This document shows positions 1 through 13,582 of a stretch of 64,000 bases of DNA, piece after piece (positions within the stretch are counted from its first letter, which is position 1; each line of letters opens with the position of its first letter). Made by a program: the position numbers and the translations under genes. The notes beneath the pieces are model-generated. The model saw only the letters and a program-made list of their open reading frames with translations, was not told where the DNA came from and did not search any database. The stretch is taken from the NCBI GenBank assembly GCA_016271365.2, contig CM028130.1:468939501-469003500 (forward strand), given 5' to 3'. Source of the stretch: Neoceratodus forsteri (lineage: Eukaryota > Chordata > Ceratodontiformes > Ceratodontidae).

Positions 1-508
1 AACATCCTCAGGGAAGCTACAGTAAAGGACAGTGTCACAGCCCCTCACTAAAACATCTTCAAGGATGCTAGAGAGTACTGGGACAGTGACACAGTCCTCA
101 CTACAACATCCTCATGGATGCTACAGTACAGGGTCAGTGTCACAACCCTCACTATAATATCCTTAAGGATGCTACAGTACAGGGACAGTGTCACAGCCCT
201 CACTCTTACATCCTTAAGGATGCTACAGTACAAGGACAGTGTCACAGCCACTCACTATAACATCCTGAGGGTTGCTACAGTACAGGGACAGGGTCACAGC
301 CCTCACTATTACATCCTCAGGGATGCTACAGAACAGGGACAGAGTCACAGCCCTCACTAAAACATCCTTAGGGATGCTACGGTACAGGGACAGTGTCACA
401 GTCCTCACTATAACATCCTCAGGATGCTACAATACAGGGACAGTGTCACAGCCCCTCAATATGACATCCTCAGAAATGCTACGGTAGAGTAACAGTGTCA
501 CAGCCCCT
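1..508 (+). repeat. Class A block, cut by the left edge
   Basis: About ten class A monomers, including the unit-opening marker at 73 and the block-closing variant with CTACGGTAGAG near 479. Most monomers here read GCCCTCAC where the equivalent monomers at 2.8-3.3 kb read GCCCCTCAC. Confidence 0.85.
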
Positions 509-2010
509 CATTACAACTCCCTCAGGAATGCTGCAGTACAGGGATGGTGTCACAGCCCCTGACTACAACTTCCTCAGGGATGCTGCAGTGCAGGGACAGT
601 ATCACAGACCATGACTACCACTTTCTCAAGGATGCTGCAGTACAGGGACAGTGTCACAGCCCATGACTACTAATTCCTCAGGGATGCTACAGTGCAGGGA
701 CAGTGTCATAGCCCCTGACTAAAACTTCCTCAGGAATGCTACAGTAAAGGAATGGTGTCAAAGCCCCTGACTCCAACTTCTTCAGGGGTGCTACTGTAAA
801 GGGACGGTGTCAAATCCCCTGACTCCAGCTTCATCACGGATGTTACAGAACAGGAATGGTGTCATAGCCCCTGAATCCAACTTTCTCAAGGATGTTACAG
901 TACAGAGATGGTGTCACAGCCCCCTGACTACAACTTCCTCAGGGTTGCTACAGTACAGGGACAGTGTCACAGCCCCTGACTACAACTTCCTCAGGGATGC
1001 AACAGTACAGGGACGGTGTCAGATCCTCTGACTACAACTTCCTCATGGATGCTACAGTACAGGGACAGTGTCACCTCTCCTGACTACAACTTTCTCAGAG
1101 ATTCTACAGTACAGGGATGGTGTCACAGCCCCTGACTACAACTTCTGCAGGGATGCTACGGTACAGAGACAGTAACACAGACCCTCACTACAACTTCTTC
1201 AGGGATGTTACACTACAGAGACGGTGACACAGACCCTCACTACAACTTCCTCAGGGATGCTACAGTACAGGCACAGCGTCACAGCCCCTCACTACGACTT
1301 ACTCAGGGATGCTACAGTACAGGGATGGTGTCACAGACCCTCACAATGACTTCATCAAGGATGCTACATTACAGGAACGGTGTCACAGCCCCTCACTACA
1401 GTATCCTCAGGAAGCTACTACAGTACAGGGCTGTGTCAGAGTCCTCACTACAGCATCCTCAGGGAAGCTGCAGTACACAGACCGTGTCACAGCCCTCACC
1501 ACAGCATCCTCTGGGATGTTACAGTACAGGGATGGTGTAAAGCCCTTGACTACAACTTACTCAGGATACTACAGTACAGGACGGTGTCACAGCCCATGAC
1601 TACAACTTCCTCAGGCATGCTACAGTACAGGGACAGTGACACAGCTCCTGACTACAACTTCCTCAGGGATTCTGTAGTACAGGGATGGTGTCAGAGCCTG
1701 TGACTACAACTCTGCAGGGATGTTACAGTACAGAGAAGGTAACACAGACCCTCATTACAACTTCCTCAGGGATGCTACACTACAGAGATGGTGACACAGA
1801 CCAGCACTACAACTTCCTCAGAGATGCTACAGTACAGAGACGGTGACACAGACCCCACACAACTTCCTCAGTGATGCTACAGAACAGGAATGGTGTCACA
1901 GCCCCTGACTACAACTTCCTCAGGGATGCTACAGTACAGGGATGGTGTCAGCGCCCCTGACTACAACTTCCTCAGGGATGCTACAGTACAGGCTTGGAGT
2001 TGCAGCCTCT
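509..2010 (+). repeat. Class B block 1, minimal form (1502 bp)
   Basis: Mostly GACTACAACTTCC monomers, opening with CATTACAACTCCCTCAGG at 509 and closing with the odd monomer TTGGAGTTGCAGCCTCT ending at 2010. It holds one CATGACTACC landmark (610) and one CACAATGACT landmark (1342). The blocks at 12085 and 23532 have the same content and almost the same length. Confidence 0.85.
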
Positions 2011-3303
2011 CACTACTGCATCCTCAGGGATGCTACAGTACAGGGACAGTGCCACAGCCCCTCACTTTAATATTCCCAGGGATGCTACAGTACAGGGACG
2101 GTGTCACAGCCCCTCACTACAACATCCTATGGGATGCTACTGTGCAGGGACAGTGTCACAGCCCATCACTATAATATTCTCAGGAAGCTACAGTACAGGG
2201 ACAGACTCTGCAGCCCCTCACTATAACATCCTCAGGGAACTACAGTACAGGAACAGTGTCACAACCCCTCAATATAACATCCTCAGAGAAGCTACTGTAC
2301 AGGGACAGTGTCACAGCCCTCACTATAACATCCTCAGGGATGCTACAGTACAGGTTCAGTGTCAGAGACCCTCACTATAACATCCTCAGGGATGCTACAG
2401 TAGAGGTACAGTGTCAGAGACCCTCACTATAATATCCTCAGGGATGCTACACTACAGGGACAGTGTCACAGCCCCTCACTATAACATCCTCAGGGAAGCT
2501 ACAGTACAGGTTCAGTGTCAGAGACCCTCACTATAACATCCTCAGGGATGCTACAGTACAGGGACAGTGTCACAGCCCCTCACCATGACATCCTCAGAGA
2601 TAATACGGTAGAGGGACAGTCTCACAGCCCCTCACTATAACATCCACAGGGATGCTATGGTACAGGCACAGTGTCACAGCCCCTCACTATAACATTCTTA
2701 GGGATGCTGCGGTACAGGGACAGTGTCACAGTCCCTCACTATAACATCCTCAGGGAAGTTACAGTACAGGGACAGTGTCAGTCCCTCACTATAACATCCT
2801 CAGGGAAGCTACAGTAAAGGGACAGTGTCACAGCCCCTCACTAAAACATCTTCAAGGATGCTAGAGTACTGGGACAGTGACACAGTCCCTCACTACAACA
2901 TCCTCATGGATGCTACAGTACAGGGTCAGTGTCACAACCCCTCACTATAATATCCTTAAGGATGCTACAGTACAGGGACAGTGTCACAGCCCCTCACTCT
3001 TACATCCTTAAGGATGCTACAGTACAAGGACAGTGTCACAGCCACTCACTATAACATCCTGAGGGTTGCTACAGTACAGGGACAGGGTCACAGCCCCTCA
3101 CTATTACATCCTCAGGGATGCTACAGAACAGGGACAGAGTCACAGCCCCTCACTAAAACATCCTTAGGGATGCTACGGTACAGGGACAGTGTCACAGTCC
3201 CTCACTATAACATCCCAGGATGCTACAATACAGGGACAGTGTCACAGCCCCTCAATATGACATCCTCAGAAATGCTACGGTAGAGTAACAGTGTCACAGC
3301 CCT
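2011..3303 (+). repeat. Class A block (1293 bp)
   Basis: About 25 class A monomers. In order they include the shortened GGGAACTACAGTACAGGAAC monomer near 2236, two GAGACCCTCAC monomers with GGTTCAG or GGTACAG, the unit-opening marker at 2864 and the CTACGGTAGAG closing variant near 3275. C runs are full length here. The matching blocks at 13583 (1296 bp) and 25038 (1293 bp) have the same length. Confidence 0.85.
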
Positions 3304-5797
3304 CATTACAACTCCCTCAGGAATGCTGCAGTACAGGGATGGTGTCACAGCCCCCTGACTACAACTTCCTCAGGGATGCTGCAGTGCAGGGACAGTATCA
3401 CAGACCATGACTACCACTTTCTCAAGGATGCTGCAGTACAGGGACAGTGTCACAGCCCATGACTACTAATTCCTCAGGGATGCTACAGTGCAGGGACAGT
3501 GTCATAGCCCCTGACTAAAACTTCCTCAGGAATGCTACAGTAAAGGAATGGTGTCAAAGCCCCTGACTCCAACTTCTTCAGGGGTGCTACTGTAAAGGGA
3601 CGGTGTCAAATCCCCTGACTCCAGCTTCATCACAGATGTTACAGAACAGGAATGGTGTCATAGCCCCTGACTCCAACTTTCTCAAGGATGTTACAGTACA
3701 GAGATGGTGTCACAGCCCCTGACTACAACTTCCTAGGGTTGCTACAGTACAGGGACAGTGTCACAGCCCCTGACTACAACTTCCTCAGGGATGCTACAGT
3801 ACAGGGACGGTGTCAGATCCTCTGACTACAACTTCCTCATGGATGCTACAGTACAGGGACAGTGTCACCTCTCCTGACTACAACTTTCTCAGAGATTCTA
3901 CAGTACAGGGATGGTGTCACAGCCCCTGACTACAACTTCTGCAGGGATGCTACGGTACAGAGACAGTAACACAGACCCTCACTACAACTTCTTCAGGGAT
4001 GTTACACTACAGAGACGGTGACACAGACCCTCACTACAACTTCCTCAGGGATGCTACAGTACAGGCACAGCGTCACAGCCCCTCACTACGACTTACTCAG
4101 GGATGCTACAGTACAGGGATGGTGTCACAGACCCTCACAATGACTTCATCAAGGATGCTACATTACAGGAACGGTGTCACAGCCCCTCACTACAGTATCC
4201 CCAGGAAGCTACTACAGTACAGGGACGGTGTGCAGTCCTCACTACAGCATCCTCAGGGAAGCTGCAGCACACAGACCGTGTCACAGCCCCTCACCACAGC
4301 ATCCTCAGGGATGTTACAGTACAGGGATGGTGTAAAAGCCCTTGACTACAACTTACTCAGGGATACTACAGTACAGGGAACGGTGTCACAGCCTCTGACT
4401 ACAACTTCCTCATGGATGCTACAGTACAGGGACAGTGTCAACTCTCCAGAATACAACTTTCTCAGAGATTCTACAGTACAGGGATGGTGTCACAGCCCTG
4501 ACTACAACTTCTGTAGGGATGCTACGGTACAGAGACAGTAACACAGACCCTCACTACAACTTCTTCAGGCTGTTACACTACAGAGACGGTGACACAGACC
4601 CTCACTACAACTTCCTCAGGGATGCTACAGTACAGGCACAGTGTCACAGCCCCTCACTACGACTTACTCAGGGATGCTACAGTACAGGATAGTGTCACAG
4701 ACCCTCACAATGACTTCATCAAGGATGCTACATTACAGGACGGTGTCACAGCCCCTCACTACAGTATCCTCAGGGAAGCTACTACAGTACAGGGACGGTG
4801 TCGCAGTCCTCACTACAGCATCCTCAGGGAAGCTGCAGTACACAGACCGTGTCACAGCCCCCCACCACAGCATCCTCAGGGATGTTACAGTACAGGGATG
4901 GTGTAAAAGCCCTTGACTACAACTTACTCAGGGATTCTACAGTACAGGGACGGTGTCACAGCCCATGACTACAACTTCCTCAGGCATGCTACAGTACAGG
5001 GACAGTGTCACAGCTGCTGACTACAACTTCCTCCGGGATTCTGTAGTACAGGGATGGTGTCAGAGCCCGTGGCTACAACTTCTGCCGGGATGCTACAGTA
5101 CAGAGAAGGTAACACAGACCCTCACTACAACTTCCTCAGGGATGCTACACTACAGAGATGGTGACACAGACCAGCACTACAACTTCCTCAGAGATGCTAC
5201 AGTACAGAGACGGTGACACAGACCCTCACTACAACTTCCTCAGGTATACTACAGAACAGGAATGGTGTCACAGCCCCTGACTAAAACTTCCTCAGGGATG
5301 CTACAGTACAGGGATGGTGTCAGCGCCCCTGACTACAACTTCCTCAGGGATGCTACAGTACAGGGATGGTTTCACAGCCCCTGAATACAACTTCCTCAGG
5401 GATGTTACAGTACAGGGACGGTGCCACAGCCCCTGACTACAACTTCCTCAGGGGTTCTTCAGTACAGGGACAGTGTCACAGACCCTCACTATGACTTTCT
5501 CAGGGATGCTACAGTATAGGGACGGTGTCACCACCCCTCACTACTACATCCTCAGAGATGCTGCAGTACAGGGACACTAGTCACAGCCCCTCACTACAGC
5601 ATCCCCAGGAAGCTACAAAACAGGGACAGTGTCGCAGACCATCACTCACGGCATCCTCAGGGATGCTACAGTACAGGACAGTAGCACAGCCCCTCACTAC
5701 AACATCCTCAGGATGCTATAGAACAGGGATGATGTCACAGCCCCTCACTACAACTTACTCAGGGAAGCCACAGTACAGGCTTGGAGTTGCAGCCTCT
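3304..5797 (+). repeat. Class B block 2, S1 version with internal deletion (2494 bp)
   Basis: It carries one CATGACTACC landmark (3407) and two CACAATGACT landmarks only 570 bp apart (4136, 4706); in S2 and S3 they are 1023 and 1034 bp apart. The join lies near 4365-4395, where GATACTACAGTACAGGG runs straight into CGGTGTCACAGCCTCTGAC. The missing length of about 450-465 bp equals nine monomers. Confidence 0.8.
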
Positions 5798-7026
5798 CAC
5801 TGCATCCTCAGGGATGCTACAGTACAGGGACAGTGCCACAGCCCCTCACTTTAATATTCCAGGATGCTAAGTACATGGACGGTGTCACAGCCCTCACTAC
5901 AACATCCTAAGGATGCTACAGTGCAGGGACAGTGTCACAGCCCATCACTATAATATTCTCAGGGAAGCTACAGTACAGGGACAGACTCACAGCCCCTCAC
6001 TATAACATCCTCAGGGAACTACAGTACAGGAACAGTGTCACAACCCCTCAATATAACATCCTCAGAGAAGCTACTGAACAGGGACAGTGTCACAGCCCTC
6101 ACTATAACATCCTCAGGGATGCTACAGTACAGGTTCAGTGTCAGAGACCCTCATTATAACATCCTCAGGGATGCTACCGTAGAGGTACAGTGTCAGAGAC
6201 CCTCACTATAATATCCTCAGGGATGCTACACTACAGGGACAGTGTCACAGCCCCTCACTATAACATCCTCAGGGAAGCTACAGTACAGGTTCAGTGTCAG
6301 AGACCCTCACTATAACATCCTCAGGGATGCTACGGTACAGGGACAGTGTCACAGCCCCTCACTATAACATTCTTAGGGATGCTGCGGTACAGGGACAGTG
6401 TCACAGTCCCTCACTTTAACATCCTCAGGGAAGTTACAGTACAGGGACAGTGTCAGTCCCTCACTATAACATCCTCAGGGAAGCTACAGTAAAGGGATAG
6501 TGTCACAGCCCCTCACTAAAACACCTTCAAGGATGCTAGAGTACTGGGACAGTGACACAGTCCCTCACTACAACATCCTCATGGATGCTACAGTACAGGG
6601 TCAGAGTCACAACCCCTCACTATAATATCCTTAAGGATGCTACAGTACAGGGACAGTGTCACAGCCCTTCACTCTTACATCCTTAAGGATGCTACAGTAC
6701 AAGGACAGTGTCACAGCCACTTACTATAACATCCTGAGGATTGCTACAGTACAGGGACAGGGTCACAGCCCCTCACTATTACATCCTCAGGGATGCTACA
6801 GAACAGGGACAGAGTCACAGCCCTCACTATAACATCCTTAGGATGACGTACAGGGACAGTGTCACAGTCCCTCACTATAACATCCTCAGGGATGCTACAA
6901 TACAGGACAGTGTCACAGCCCCTCAATATGACATCCTCAGAATGCTACGGTAGAGGAACAGTGTCACAGCCCTTCACTATACCATCCACAGGGATGCTAT
7001 GGTACAGGGACAGTGCCACAGCCCCT
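5798..7026 (+). repeat. Class A block (1229 bp)
   Basis: A class A block of the short type found in the second position of the super-repeat. It carries CACCTTCAAGG rather than CATCTTCAAGG before the marker at 6539, and ends in the extra monomer ACTATACCATCCACAGGG near 6978. Its equivalents at 17815 and 29279 are 1230 and 1239 bp. Confidence 0.85.
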
Positions 7027-10000
7027 CATTACAACTCCCTCAGCGATGCTGCAGTACAGGATGGTGTCACAGCCCCTGACTACAACTTCTCAGGGATGCT
7101 GCAGTGCAGGGACAGTATCACAGATCATGACTACCACTTTCTCAAGGATGCTGCAGTACAGGGACAGTGTCACAGCCCATGACTACTAATTCCTCAGGGA
7201 TGCTACAGTGCAGGGACAGTGTCATAGCCCCTGACTAAAACTTCCTCAGGAATGCTACAGTAAGCGATGGTGTCAAAGCCCTGACTCCAACTTCCTCAGG
7301 GGTGCTACAGTACAGGACTGTGTCACAGCCTCTGACTACAACTTCCTCATGGATGCTACAGTACAGGGACAGTGTCACCTCTCCTGACTACAACTTTCTC
7401 AGAGATTCTACAGTACAGGGATGGTGTCACAGCCCTCACTATAACATCCACAGGATGCTACGGCACAGGGACAGTGTCACAGCCCCTCACTATCACATAC
7501 TCAGAGATGTTGCTGTACAGGGACAGTCTCACAGCCCCTCACCATAACATCCTTAGGGATGCTACAGGTCAGGGACAGTGTCATAGCCCCTGACTAAAAC
7601 TTCCTCAGGAATGCTACAGTAAAGGGATGGTGTCAAAGCCCATGACTCCAACCTCAGGGTGCTACAGTAAAGGGACGGTGTCAAAGCCCTGACTCCAACT
7701 TCATCAGGGATGCTACAGAACAGGAATGGTGTCATAGCCCTTGACTCCAACTTCCTCAAGGATGTTACAGTACCGAGATGGTGTCACAGCCCTGACTACA
7801 ACTTCCTCAGGGATGCTACAGTACAGGGATGGTGTCACAGCCCCAGACTACATCTTCCTCAGGGATGCTACAGTACAGGGACTGTGTCATAGCCTCTGAC
7901 TACAACTTCCTCATGGATGCTACAGTACAGGGACAGTGTCACCTCTCCTGACTACAACTTTCTCAGAGATTCTACAGTACAAGGATGGTGTCACAGCCCC
8001 TGACTACAACTTCTGCAGGGATGCATGGCACAGAGACAGTAACACAGACCCTCACTACAACTCTTCAGGGATTTTACACTACAGAGACGGTGCACATACC
8101 TCACTACAGCTTCCTCATGGATGCTACAGTACAGGGACAGTGTCACAGCCCCTCATTACAACTCCCTCAGGGATGCTGCAGTACAGGGATGGTGTCACAG
8201 CCCCTGACTACAACTTCTCAGGGATGCTGCAGTGCAGGGACAGTATCACAGACCATGACTACCACTTTCTCAAGGATGCTGCAGTACAGGGACAGTGTCA
8301 CAGCCCATGACTACTAATTCCTCAGGGATTTTACAGTGCAGGGACAGTGTCATAGCCCCTGACTAAAACTTCCTCAGGAATGCTACAGTAAAGGGATGGT
8401 GTCAAAGCCCCTGACTCCAACTTCCTCAGGGGTGCTACAGTAAAGGGACGGTGTCAAAGCCCCTGACTCCAGCTTCATCAGGGATGCTACAGAACAGGAA
8501 TGGTGTCATAGCCCTGACTCCAATTTCCTCAAGGATGTTACAGTACAGGGATGGTGTCACAGCCCTGACTACAACTTCAGGGATGCTACAGTACAGGGAC
8601 GGTGTCACAGCCCCTGACTACAACTTCCTCAGGGATGCTACAGTACTGGGACGGTGTCACAGCCTCTGACTACAACTTCCTCATGGATGCTACAGTACAG
8701 GTACAGTGTCAACTCTCCTGACTACAACTTTCTCAGAGATTCTACAGTACAGGGATGGTGTCACAGCCCCTGACTACAACTTCTGTAGGGATGCTACGGT
8801 ACAGAGACAGTAACACAGACCCTCACTACAACTTCTTCAGGGATGTTACACTACAGAGACAGTGACACAGACCCTCACTACAACTTCCTCAGGGATGCTA
8901 CAGTACAGGCACAGTGTCACAGCCCCTCACTACGACTTACTCAGGGATGCTACAGTACAGGGATGGTGTCACAGACCCTCACAATGACTTCATCAAGGAT
9001 GCTACATTACAGGACGGTGTCACAGCCCCTCACTACAGTATCCTCAGGAAGCTACTACAGTACAGGGACGGTGTCGCAGTCCTCACTACAGCATCCTCAG
9101 GGAAGCTGCAGTACACAGACCGTGTCACAGCCCCTCACCACAGCATCCTCAGGGATGTTACAGTACAGGGATGGTGTAAAAGCCCTTGACTACAACTTAC
9201 TCAGGGATACTACAGTACAGGGACGGTGTCACCTCTCCTGACTACAACTTTCTCAGAGATTCTACAGTACAGGGATGGTGTCACAGCCCCTGACTACAAC
9301 TTCTGCAGGGATGCTACGGTACAGAGACAGTAACACAGACCCTCACTACAACTTCTTCAGGGATGTTACACTACAGAGACGGTGACACATACCCTCACTA
9401 CAACTTCCTCAGGGATGCTACAGTACAGGGACAGTGTCACAGCCCTCATTACAACTCCCTCAGGGATGCTGCAGTACAGGGATGGTGTCACAGCCCCCTG
9501 ACTACAACTTCCTCAGGGATGCTGCAGTGCAGGGACAGTATCACAGACCATGACTACCACTTTCTCAAGGATGCTGCAGTACAGGGACAGTGTCACAGCC
9601 CATGACTACTAATTCCTCAGGGATTTTACAGTGCAGGGACAGTGTCATAGCCCCTGACTAAAACTTCCTCAAGGATGTTACAGTACAGGGATGGTGTCAC
9701 AGCCCCTGACTACAACTTCTCAGGGATGCTACAGTACAGGGACGGTGTCACAGCCCCTGACTACAACTTCCTCAGGGATGCTACAGTACAGGGACGGTGT
9801 CACAGCCTCTGACTACAACTTCCTCATGGATGCTACAGTACAGGGACAGTGTCAACTCTCCTGACTACAACTTTCTCAGAGATTCTACAGTACAGGGATG
9901 GTGTCACAGCCCCTGACTACAACTTCTGTAGGGATGCTACGGTACAGAGACAGTAACACAGACCCTCACTACAACTTCTTCAGGGATGTTACACTACAGA

Positions 10001-10799
10001 GACAGTGACACAGACCCTCACTACAACTTCCTCAGGGATGCTACAGTACAGGCACAGTGTCACAGCCCCTCACTACGACTTACTCAGGGATGCTACAGTA
10101 CAGGGATGGTGTCACAGACCCTCACAATGACTTCATCAAGGATGCTACATTACAGGGACGGTGTCACAGCCCCTCACTACAGTATCCTCAGGGAAGCTAC
10201 TGCAGTACAGGGACGGTGTCGCAGTCCTCACTACAGCATCCTCAGGGAAGCTGCAGTACACAGACCGTGTCACAGCCCCTCACCACAGCATCCTCTGGGA
10301 TGTTACAGTACAGGGATGGTGTAAAAGCCCTTGACTACAACACTCAGGGATACTACAGTACAGGGACGGTGTCACAGCCCATGACTACAACTTCCTCAGG
10401 CATGCTACAGTACAGGGACAGTGTCACAGCTCCTGACTACAACTTCCTCAGGGATTCTGTAGTACAGGGATGGTGTCAGAGCCCGTGACTACAACTTCTG
10501 CAGGGATGTTACAGTACAGAGAAGGTAACACAGACCCTCATTACAACTTCCTCAGGGATGCTACACTACAGAGATGGTGACACAGACCAGCACTACAACT
10601 TCCTCAGAGATGCTACAGTACAGAGACGGTGACACAGACCCCCACTACAACTTCCTCAGTGATGCTACAGAACAGGAATGGTGTCACAGCCCCTGACTAC
10701 AACTTCCTCAGGGATGCTACAGTACAGGGATGGTGTCAGCGCCCCCTGACTACAACTTCCTCAGGGATGCTACAGTACAGGCTTGGAGTTGCAGCCTCT
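7027..10799 (+). repeat. Class B block 3, longest (3773 bp), with an A island
   Basis: Three CATGACTACC landmarks (7126, 8257, 9549) and two CACAATGACT landmarks (8980, 10122) alternate after the first pair. Three class A monomers, including CACTATCACATACTCAGAG, sit inside it at about 7436-7590. Spacings of 569 and 573 bp between landmarks show that 11-monomer segments have been gained or lost. Confidence 0.85.
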
Positions 10800-12084
10800 C
10801 ACTACTGCATCCTCAGGGATGCTACAGTACAGGGACAGTGCCACAGCCCCTCACTTTAATATTCCCAGGGATGCTACAGTACAGGGACGGTGTCACAGCC
10901 CCTCACTACAACATCCTATGGGATGCTACTGTGCAGGGACAGTGTCACAGCCCATCACTATAATATTCTCAGGGAAGCTACAGTACAGGGACAGACTCAC
11001 AGCCCCTCACTATAACATCCTCAGGGAACTACAGTACAGGAACAGTGTCACAACCCCTCAATATAACATCCTCAGAGAAGCTACTGTACAGGGACAGTGT
11101 CACAGCCCCTCACTATAACATCCTCAGGGATGCTACAGTACAGGTTCAGTGTCAGAGACCTCACTATAACATCCCTCAGGGATGCTACAGTAGAGGTACA
11201 GTGTCAGAGACCCTCACTATAATATCCTCAGGGATGCTACACTACAGGGACAGTGTCACAGCCCCTCACTATAACATCCTCAGGGAAGCTACAGTACAGG
11301 TTCAGTGTCAGAGACCCTCACTATAACATCCTCAGGGATGCTACAGTACAGGGACAGTGTCACAGCCCCTCACCATGACATCCTCAGAGATATACTGGTA
11401 GAGGGACAGTCTCACAGCCCCTCACTATAACATCCACAGGGATGCTATGGTACGAGCACATGTCACAGCCCCTCACTCTAACATTCTTAGGGATGCTGCG
11501 GTACAGGGACAGTGTCACAGTCCTCACTATAACATCCTCAGGGAAGTTACAGTACAAGGACAGTGTCAGTCCTCACTATAACATCCTCAGGGAAGCTACA
11601 GTAAAGGACAGTGTCACAGCCCTCACTAAAACATCTTCAAGGATGCTAGAGTACTGGGACAGTGACACAGTCCTCACTACAACATCCTCATGGATGCTAC
11701 AGTACAGGGTCAGTGTCACAACCCTCACTATAATATCCTTAAGGATGCTACAGTACAGGGACAGTGTCACAGCCCTCACTCTTACATCCTTAAGGATGCT
11801 ACAGTACAAGGACAGTGTCACAGCCACTCACTATAACATCCTGAGGGTTGCTACAGTACAGGGACAGGGTCACAGCCCTCACTATTACATCCTCAGGGAT
11901 GCTACAGAACAGGGACAGAGTCACAGCCCTCACTAAAACATCCTTAGGGATGCTATGGTACAGGGACAGTGTCACAGTCCTCACTATAACATCCTCAGGG
12001 ATGCTACAATACAGGGACAGTGTCACAGCCCTCAATATGACATCCTCAGAAATGCTACGGTAGAGTAACAGTGTCACAGCCCCT
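10800..12084 (+). repeat. Class A block (1285 bp)
   Basis: A class A block of the third-position type, equal in length to those at 22246 (1286 bp) and 33149 (1288 bp). Between about 11520 and 12025 nearly every GCCCCTCAC is shortened to GCCCTCAC, unlike the same monomers at 14.3-14.9 kb. Confidence 0.85.
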
Positions 12085-13582
12085 CATTACAACTCCCTCA
12101 GGAATGCTGCAGTACAGGGATGGTGTCACAGCCCCTGACTACAACTTCCTCAGGGATGCTGCATGCAGGGACAGTATCACAGACCATGACTACCACTTTC
12201 TCAAGGATGCTGCAGTACAGGGACAGTGTCACAGCCCATGACTACTAATTCCTCAGGGATGCTACAGTGCAGGGACAGTGTCATAGCCCCTGACTAAAAC
12301 TTCCTCAGGAATGCTACAGTAAAGGAATGGTGTCAAAGCCCTGACTCCAACTTCTTCAGGGGTGCTACTGTAAAGGGACGGTGTCAAATCCCTGACTCCA
12401 GCTTCATCAAGGATGTTACAGAACAGGAATGGTGTCATAGCCCTGAATCCAACTTTCTCAGGATGTTACAGTACAGAGATGGTGTCACAGCCCCTGACTA
12501 CAACTTCCTCAGGGTTGCTACAGTACAGGGACAGTGTCACAGCCCCTGACTACAACTTCCTCAGGGATGCTACAGTACAGGGACGGTGTCAGATCCTCTG
12601 ACTACAACTTCCTCATGGATGCTACAGTACAGGGACAGTGTCACCTCTCCTGACTACAACTTTCTCAGAGATTCTACAGTACAGGGATGGTGTCACAGCC
12701 CCTGACTACAACTTCTGCAGGGATGCTACGGTACAGAGACAGTAACACAGACCCTCACTACAACTTCTTCAGGGATGTTACACTACAGAGACAGTGACAC
12801 AGACCCTCACTACAACTTCCTCAGGGATGCTACAGTACAGGCACAGTGTCACAGCCCCTCACTACGACTTACTCAGGGATGCTACAGTACAGGGATGGTG
12901 TCACAGACCCTCACAATGACTTCATCAAGGATGCTACATTACAGGGACGGTGTCACAGCCCCTCACTACAGTATCCTCAGGGAAGCTACTACAGTACAGG
13001 GACGGTGTCGCAGTCCTCACTACAGCATCCTCAGGGAAGCTGCAGTACACAGACCGTGTCACAGCCCCTCACCACAGCATCCTCTGGGATGTTACAGTAC
13101 AGGGATGGTGTAAAAGCCCTTGACTACAACTTACTCAGGGATACTACAGTACAGGGACGGTGTCACAGCCCATGACTACAACTTCCTCAGGCATGCTACA
13201 GTACAGGGACAGTGACACAGCTCCTGACTACAACTTCCTCAGGGATTCTGTAGTACAGGGATGGTGTCAGAGCCCGTGACTACAACTTCTGCAGGGATGT
13301 TACAGTACAGAGAAGGTAACAGACCCTCATTACAACTTCCTCAGGGATGCTACACTACAGAGATGGTGACACAGACCAGCACTACAACTTCCTCAGAGAT
13401 GCTACAGTACAGAGACGGTGACACCAGACCCACCAACTTCCTCAGTGATGCTACAGAACAGGAATGGTGTCACAGCCCCTGACTACAACTTCCTCAGGGA
13501 TGCTACAGTACAGGGATGGTGTCAGCGCCCTGACTACAACTTCCTCAGGGATGCTACAGTACAGGCTTGGGTTGCAGCCTCT
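12085..13582 (+). repeat. Class B block 4, minimal form (1498 bp)
   Basis: The same content and order as the block at 509: one CATGACTACC landmark (12187) and one CACAATGACT landmark (12912). Near 13424 a small disturbance gives CACCAGACCCACCAAC where the equivalents read CACAGACCCC. Confidence 0.85.

Larger units (their letters stand above)
73..11648 (+). repeat. 11.6-kb super-repeat, copy S1 (units of 2791, 3675 and 5110 bp)
   Basis: The rare variant GAGTACTGGGACAGTGACAC opens each higher-order unit; here it lies at 73, 2864 and 6539, and the next one, at 11649, opens S2. The three units differ in B-block content, and their order is repeated in S2 and S3. S1 is distinguished by a shorter second unit, lacking about nine monomers near 4365-4395, and by the longest third unit. 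The variant GATGCAACAG near 990 is shared with S3 (near 24018) but not with S2. Confidence 0.85.
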
